Assembly: GCA_001724265.1 (NCBI GenBank)
Contig: MEDY01000255.1
Coordinates: 1 to 64,000 of the forward strand
Source of the DNA: Rhizaria sp. SCN 62-66
Taxonomy: Eukaryota; Rhizaria, unplaced
DNA: 64,000 nt
Direction: 5' to 3'
A model generated the notes under the pieces. That model saw nothing but the letters and a program-made list of their open reading frames with translations. It did no database searches and was not told where the DNA came from. The translations under genes were made by a program, and so were the position numbers. Positions 60,178-64,000 of this stretch are shown here, in pieces. The first letter of the stretch is position 1. Each line of letters starts with the position of its first letter.

Positions 60178-60623
60178 GTGCGTGGACTGCTGTCTGCGTG
60201 CACAGGGGAAACAAGCAAGCAGGCAAGCTTCGTAACGCACTTGCTTTGCTTTGCTTTGCTTTCTCTCCCGAAGTGTCTTGTTATTCATTCTGTCGTGACA
60301 TCAACTACAGCAACAGCATGAGCTTAAGTGCGAATGCTGCTGCTGTGCAACTGTCTGTGTGTATACGTATTATATATATATGCTGTCATTTTGCTGTGAT
60401 AATGTGTATGTGTGTATGCGTGTACCGATTTGTGCATTGGCCACACCTGCAAGGCCAGGAGTCTTATCAAAGCATAAGAACACAAAATACGCACATAATG
60501 CTGTCTAAAAGAATACAAAAAGGATTATCACATCGTTTCTCATTCGATAAACATATATTTGTTTTGTATTTCAGATTTCAATCTTAATTAACTTTATTTG
60601 TTTCCTATATTCGCGCAGCATAT
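60178..60623. other. Convergent spacer with TTTGC repeat
   Basis: 3' flanks of the bromodomain and TBCD genes. A short run of four TTTGC units lies at about 60243-60263. Otherwise AT-rich, no gene. Confidence 0.45.
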
Positions 60624-63600
60624 TTACGAGTGCATCTCGCTGACTAGGTCGGCGTAGGACCCGACCGGCTCCGCCGCCCTGCCCGCCGCCGCAGCGGCCG
60701 CGGCCCTGGCGGCGGCCGCGGCCTTGCCCGCCGCGCCGCCGGCCACGCGGCCCTGCTCGAAGCACGCTGCGAGATCCGCGGGGAGCTCCTCCCCGAGCAA
60801 CAGCAGACTCAGCTGGGCGCGCGCAGCAGTGGCCACGGCAGCAGAGTCGGCGTCCCAGGCCGTGTCGCCCACCAGAGCCACCGCGCGCCGCAGCCGCTCC
60901 GCGCCGGACAGGGTTAAGGGGGCACTTAGACCTCCACTGTTGGCGTTGTTGACGATCGCAAGGGGCCCGAGGCCGAGGTCGGCGGCGGAGAGCGGGGCGA
61001 GGACCGTGAGCAGCCCCGTCGCGGTCATGCGGCGCAGCTTCGGGTAGCGGTGGGTCAGGAGTGCCAGCAACACGCGCAGCACGTCGACGAACGGGTGGCG
61101 CGCGGGGCTGGGCGCGGCAGACTCGGGGAACGCGGCGGGGCTGTCTAAGGGGGTACTTAAACCCTCGAACGGGTAGGCCGCGGTGCCCGGCAGCGCAGCC
61201 AGGCAACGAGGCGTGCGCCTAGTAGTTGTCGCAGCAGCAGCAGCAGCAGCAGCAGCCTGGTCATTGGCATCACTGGCACTGGCACCGGCACTGCTGTTGA
61301 ACACAGGGGGGCATGCGTTGGCGGAGAGCGCGGCCAGACTCAGCAGCACGTTGATGCCAGCCATGGTCTTGGGCACGTTGTTAGTGTTGCCGATCTCGGC
61401 GTAGACGCGCCTGTACACGGCGTAGGAGTAATAGTAAATCTCCTCGCAAGGGTCAGAGCACGAGATCACAACACTCTCCTGCTCCTGTTCCTGCTCTTGC
61501 TGCTGCTGCTGTTGCTGTGCCTGCTTGAATGCGGCGGCCGCGTTGCCCACGGCTCCGGGGCTGGGCGTCAGCACCCCGTGCGCGTGCAGCAGGTGGATCG
61601 TGGCGAACACGGGCGTTACCACGCGCGGGTCGCCGCGGTGCCGGTGCGCCAGCGCCAGCAGTCCCCACACCAGCCCGGCTGCGGGCGTCAACGGGTACGC
61701 CGCCGACAGCGCGGGATCAAACAGCAGGGGCGCGCGCACAGCCAGTGGCAGAGAGACCGCCGCACCGACGGGAGTACTACCGACAGCGCCCGCCGCCGCC
61801 GCATCCGCACCCGCGCAGCTGGCGAAAAGGCCGAACGCGGGTCCGTACTGCGCGAGCTGTAGCGCCTGCGAGTCGGGGCCCAGGATGACGCCGCCCACGG
61901 TCAGCGCCACATCAGCGAACAGCGCGGAATCGAACTCAAGCCGCGTCGCCTCCAGCGGCGTATTCGCGCTCACATTCGCACTCGCACTAGCGTTGTCATT
62001 AGCGTTGACCCTCTCAACGACCTCGTAGGGCCAGTGCAGGTCGGCGGCAAGCTGCTTCGCAACCGCATCTACGTTCTCGCCGAGCATGTTGACAGCCTCC
62101 CAGACGCCGTTGCCGCGGTCGACGGCCGCCTCGTGGTGCTCGTCCGTGGCGGCCGCGAACTCGCACAGTGCCGCCAGCGAGGACTTGAGGGTGGACTCGG
62201 TGAGACCGCCGGCCGAGAGGGCGAGGCCTGAGAGCAGGGCCGGCCGGTAGAGCACGAGCGGAAGGAGACGGGCGGCCAGACTGAAGGACATCGCGGGGGT
62301 CGACCAGTCCACCGTGCTTGCACTCGCGCTCGCACTCGCGTCAACAGAACCGGAGCTAGAGCTAGAACTAGAGCTAGAACTAACGGCAGTGGAGCTCGAA
62401 GCGGCGGTACACTGATTCTGAGTACTCGCGGTAGCACTGCTGCTGCTGCTGTTGCCAGAGGGAGCAAGGTTGATTGGCACGACCGCGTCCTTGGTGGCAT
62501 TGCGCAAGACCTCCTCTTGGAGCGCGCCCATCACGGTGAACGTGCTCAGCAGGTGCTTGTGGTGCGGGAACGGCGCCGCTAAGAGCAACAGCGAGTGCAG
62601 GGACGACAGAGCAACACCGCGGACGCGGTCGAGCTTTTCGCTGCCCTGCTGCAGCAGCGCGCGCGCGACGGTCAGGAAGACGACGGGCAGCAGCGGCAGC
62701 GAGTGGCCGTGGGCGATAGCGCGCTCGCTCACAGCCGCATCACTCTCGTTACCACCCGCACTCGCACTCGGAGCGCTCGTGCTCACAGGCGGAGCGCTTG
62801 CGCCCACGGTCGCAGTCCCAGCCGCGTCAGCGCCGCGGAGCGTGACCGCGAGCACGTGCTTGAGGCCCAGCACGGCGGCCTCGCGGACCCATGAGCCGAC
62901 GTCGCCTCGCGAGTCCGTCGCGTAATCATCAAACGCGCTCAGAAGCGTGTTGATGATGGCCACTGTCACTGCGGGGACACTGTCCACACCAGCGGCGGGT
63001 TCTGAGGGGCTGCTTGGAGGCTTGCGCAGAGCGATTGAGAGCGGGACATTGTACTTGGCCGTCTTGCCAGTACTCACGGCTGCTACAGCGCCCGCGGCAG
63101 TCTTAGTCGCGGTAGCAGCAGCAGCAGTGGGATTTCCGCTGCGGGCGGCGGCGGTGACCGCGGAGGCGGCGGCCAGGCGCGCGCGCGAGGCTGCTGCGGC
63201 CGCGGCAACGCCGCTGCTCCCACTACTGGCATTGGCCATGGCGGCGGCGATGAAGCGGTTGTACCCACTGGCGGCGGGCGCAGCAACAGGCGCAGCGGCA
63301 ACGGGGGTGGCGGGGGTCTCAGAGGGCGCGGCAGCTTGGGTGCCGCTGCTCAAGTCAGCGCGAGTGTCGCTCGCAACCGCGGCGTTCGCGAGTGCGAGCA
63401 GCTTGTCGGCCGGGATGAGCGAGTCCCACTTCGGCGCCCACTTGGTGTCCAAGGAGCACTTGGTCGTCAGCGTGACGTAGAGCTGCGCCAGCGCCTGCGC
63501 CGCGCACTGGCGGGTGCCCGGGTCGGCCTCGCACTGCGGCGAGACCGACCGCGCCAGCGCAGAGAGACACAACAGAGACAGGTCGCAGGTCTTGACGTCC

Positions 63601-64000
63601 ACGTCGGACGCCGCGACCGGGGCACTTACACTGCTGCGCGGTGTAGATGTAAGGGTGGTGAAGGCGCAGGCCGGCAGCAGGCCGAGAGCCAGCGCCAGGC
63701 CCTGCGAGGCGCTCGCCTGGCCAACGGTCGCGCTCGCGGCGCCCGCGCTAGATGCGGCGCTAGCAGCAGCAGCAGCGGGGGCAGCGGCGGGGGCGGCAGC
63801 GTTGGTCACGAGCGCAAGGGCGTAGCCGCGGACGGTGGCGTCGACGTCGAAAAGCGCGGTCAGCCGCGGGGACTTAAGCAGCGTGGCCAGCGCGTGGGCC
63901 GAGGAGAGCTGGACCGTGATCGCGGGGTGCCGGGCAGACTCGGCCAGGAACGCCATCAGGTGGGGCAAGCGCTGGGTCAGCAAGCGGCGCACGAACGCGT
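60624..64000 (-). CDS. TBCD: Tubulin folding cofactor D (TBCD), partial
   Basis: One open frame enters from the right edge and ends at TAA (60626-60624), giving about 1125 residues of the C-terminal part; the N-terminus is outside the window. HEAT-type helices run throughout. Family landmarks are clear: DDYATDSRGDVGSWVREAAV (the near-invariant DSRGDVG-WVREAA block), HRYPKLRRMTATGLL near the C-terminus (PLIRK-TA in animals), and LVGDTAWDADSAAV (LSDTAWDA in animals). TBCD captures beta-tubulin and, with cofactors C and E and ARL2, assembles the alpha-beta dimer. Ala-, Ser- and Gln-rich insertions lengthen it compared with the animal protein. No TAG occurs in frame. Confidence 0.88.
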   Translation of the reverse strand, partial: AFVRRLLTQRLPHLMAFLAESARHPAITVQLSSAHALATLLKSPRLTALFDVDATVRGYALALVTNAAAPAAAPAAAAASAASSAGAASATVGQASASQGLALALGLLPACAFTTLTSTPRSSVSAPVAASDVDVKTCDLSLLCLSALARSVSPQCEADPGTRQCAAQALAQLYVTLTTKCSLDTKWAPKWDSLIPADKLLALANAAVASDTRADLSSGTQAAAPSETPATPVAAAPVAAPAASGYNRFIAAAMANASSGSSGVAAAAAASRARLAAASAVTAAARSGNPTAAAATATKTAAGAVAAVSTGKTAKYNVPLSIALRKPPSSPSEPAAGVDSVPAVTVAIINTLLSAFDDYATDSRGDVGSWVREAAVLGLKHVLAVTLRGADAAGTATVGASAPPVSTSAPSASAGGNESDAAVSERAIAHGHSLPLLPVVFLTVARALLQQGSEKLDRVRGVALSSLHSLLLLAAPFPHHKHLLSTFTVMGALQEEVLRNATKDAVVPINLAPSGNSSSSSATASTQNQCTAASSSTAVSSSSSSSSSSGSVDASASASASTVDWSTPAMSFSLAARLLPLVLYRPALLSGLALSAGGLTESTLKSSLAALCEFAAATDEHHEAAVDRGNGVWEAVNMLGENVDAVAKQLAADLHWPYEVVERVNANDNASASANVSANTPLEATRLEFDSALFADVALTVGGVILGPDSQALQLAQYGPAFGLFASCAGADAAAAGAVGSTPVGAAVSLPLAVRAPLLFDPALSAAYPLTPAAGLVWGLLALAHRHRGDPRVVTPVFATIHLLHAHGVLTPSPGAVGNAAAAFKQAQQQQQQQEQEQEQESVVISCSDPCEEIYYYSYAVYRRVYAEIGNTNNVPKTMAGINVLLSLAALSANACPPVFNSSAGASASDANDQAAAAAAAAATTTRRTPRCLAALPGTAAYPFEGLSTPLDSPAAFPESAAPSPARHPFVDVLRVLLALLTHRYPKLRRMTATGLLTVLAPLSAADLGLGPLAIVNNANSGGLSAPLTLSGAERLRRAVALVGDTAWDADSAAVATAARAQLSLLLLGEELPADLAACFEQGRVAGGAAGKAAAAARAAAAAAAGRAAEPVGSYADLVSEMHS
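60913..60931 (-). repeat. Palindromic in-frame motif (TBCD copy 1)
   Basis: On the coding strand GTCTAAGTGCCCCCTTAAC, encoding LSAPLT. Near-complete match to the consensus. Confidence 0.6.
61143..61162 (-). repeat. Palindromic in-frame motif (TBCD copy 2)
   Basis: On the coding strand TTTAAGTACCCCCTTAGACA, encoding LSTPLD, with TTA for the second leucine. It lies 230 bases upstream (in coding direction) of copy 1. Confidence 0.65.

Noticed and set aside
1-64000. CRISPR arrays, tRNA genes, rRNA genes, spliceosomal snRNA genes
   Set aside because: I looked for regular spacer arrays, tRNA B-boxes and conserved snRNA or rRNA blocks and saw none.

Overview
This window is nuclear DNA of a GC-rich, intron-bearing, probably flagellated protist. 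Coding exons are strongly GC-rich, intergenic DNA is AT-rich, and at least 22 spliceosomal introns (about 100-370 nt) can be placed by joining reading frames. A TMEM107-like ciliary transition-zone protein, a NEDD1-like WD40 protein and tubulin chaperone D point to a cell with cilia and centriole-type microtubule organisation. I cannot name the lineage.

Layout. 0.8-3.3 kb (+): a large unrecognised helical-repeat protein broken only by TAG codons. 4.8-5.5 kb (-): TMEM107-like. 6.1-6.4 kb (+): small membrane protein. 6.8-10.9 kb (-): a multi-intron, apparently non-coding gene whose introns hold box C/D snoRNAs, including two identical U24-like copies. 11.2-12.0 kb (+): RNA polymerase I subunit RPA12. 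12.6-13.3 kb (-): small single-span protein. 14.2-15.1 kb (+): acylated MGNICC protein. 17.1-22.0 kb (+): phosphatidylinositol 4-kinase. 23.0-28.8 kb (-): CCCH, DEAH helicase and RBR ubiquitin ligase in one protein. 28.8-30.4 kb: nested inverted repeats. 30.4-32.2 kb (-): cathepsin X/Z-like protease. 33.0-33.8 kb (+): CHCHD2/Mix17-like. 34.9-38.2 kb (+): mitochondrial IF3-like. 38.7-55.8 kb (+): a giant TRIP12/UFD4/UPL3-type HECT ligase. 56.0-58.7 kb (-): NEDD1-like. 59.5-60.2 kb (+): bromodomain plus NET protein. 60.6-64.0 kb (-): tubulin folding cofactor D, cut by the window edge.

Three things stand out. (1) UAG behaves as a sense codon: two long reading frames are interrupted 8 times and every interruption is TAG, while every gene end I can place is TAA or TGA. 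(2) The C/D snoRNA host gene, with two snoRNAs each present as tandem intron copies. (3) A short palindromic sequence, best form GTCTAAG-N6-CTTAGAC, recurs in frame inside unrelated large proteins, always in their low-complexity segments, using leucine codons (CTA, TTA) that look unusual for this GC-rich genome.

No operon-like organisation is seen. Genes are mostly in divergent or convergent pairs with short spacers. The cytoskeletal genes (TMEM107, NEDD1, TBCD), mitochondrial genes (CHCHD2, IF3) and ubiquitin genes (RBR, HECT) share no obvious single pathway.
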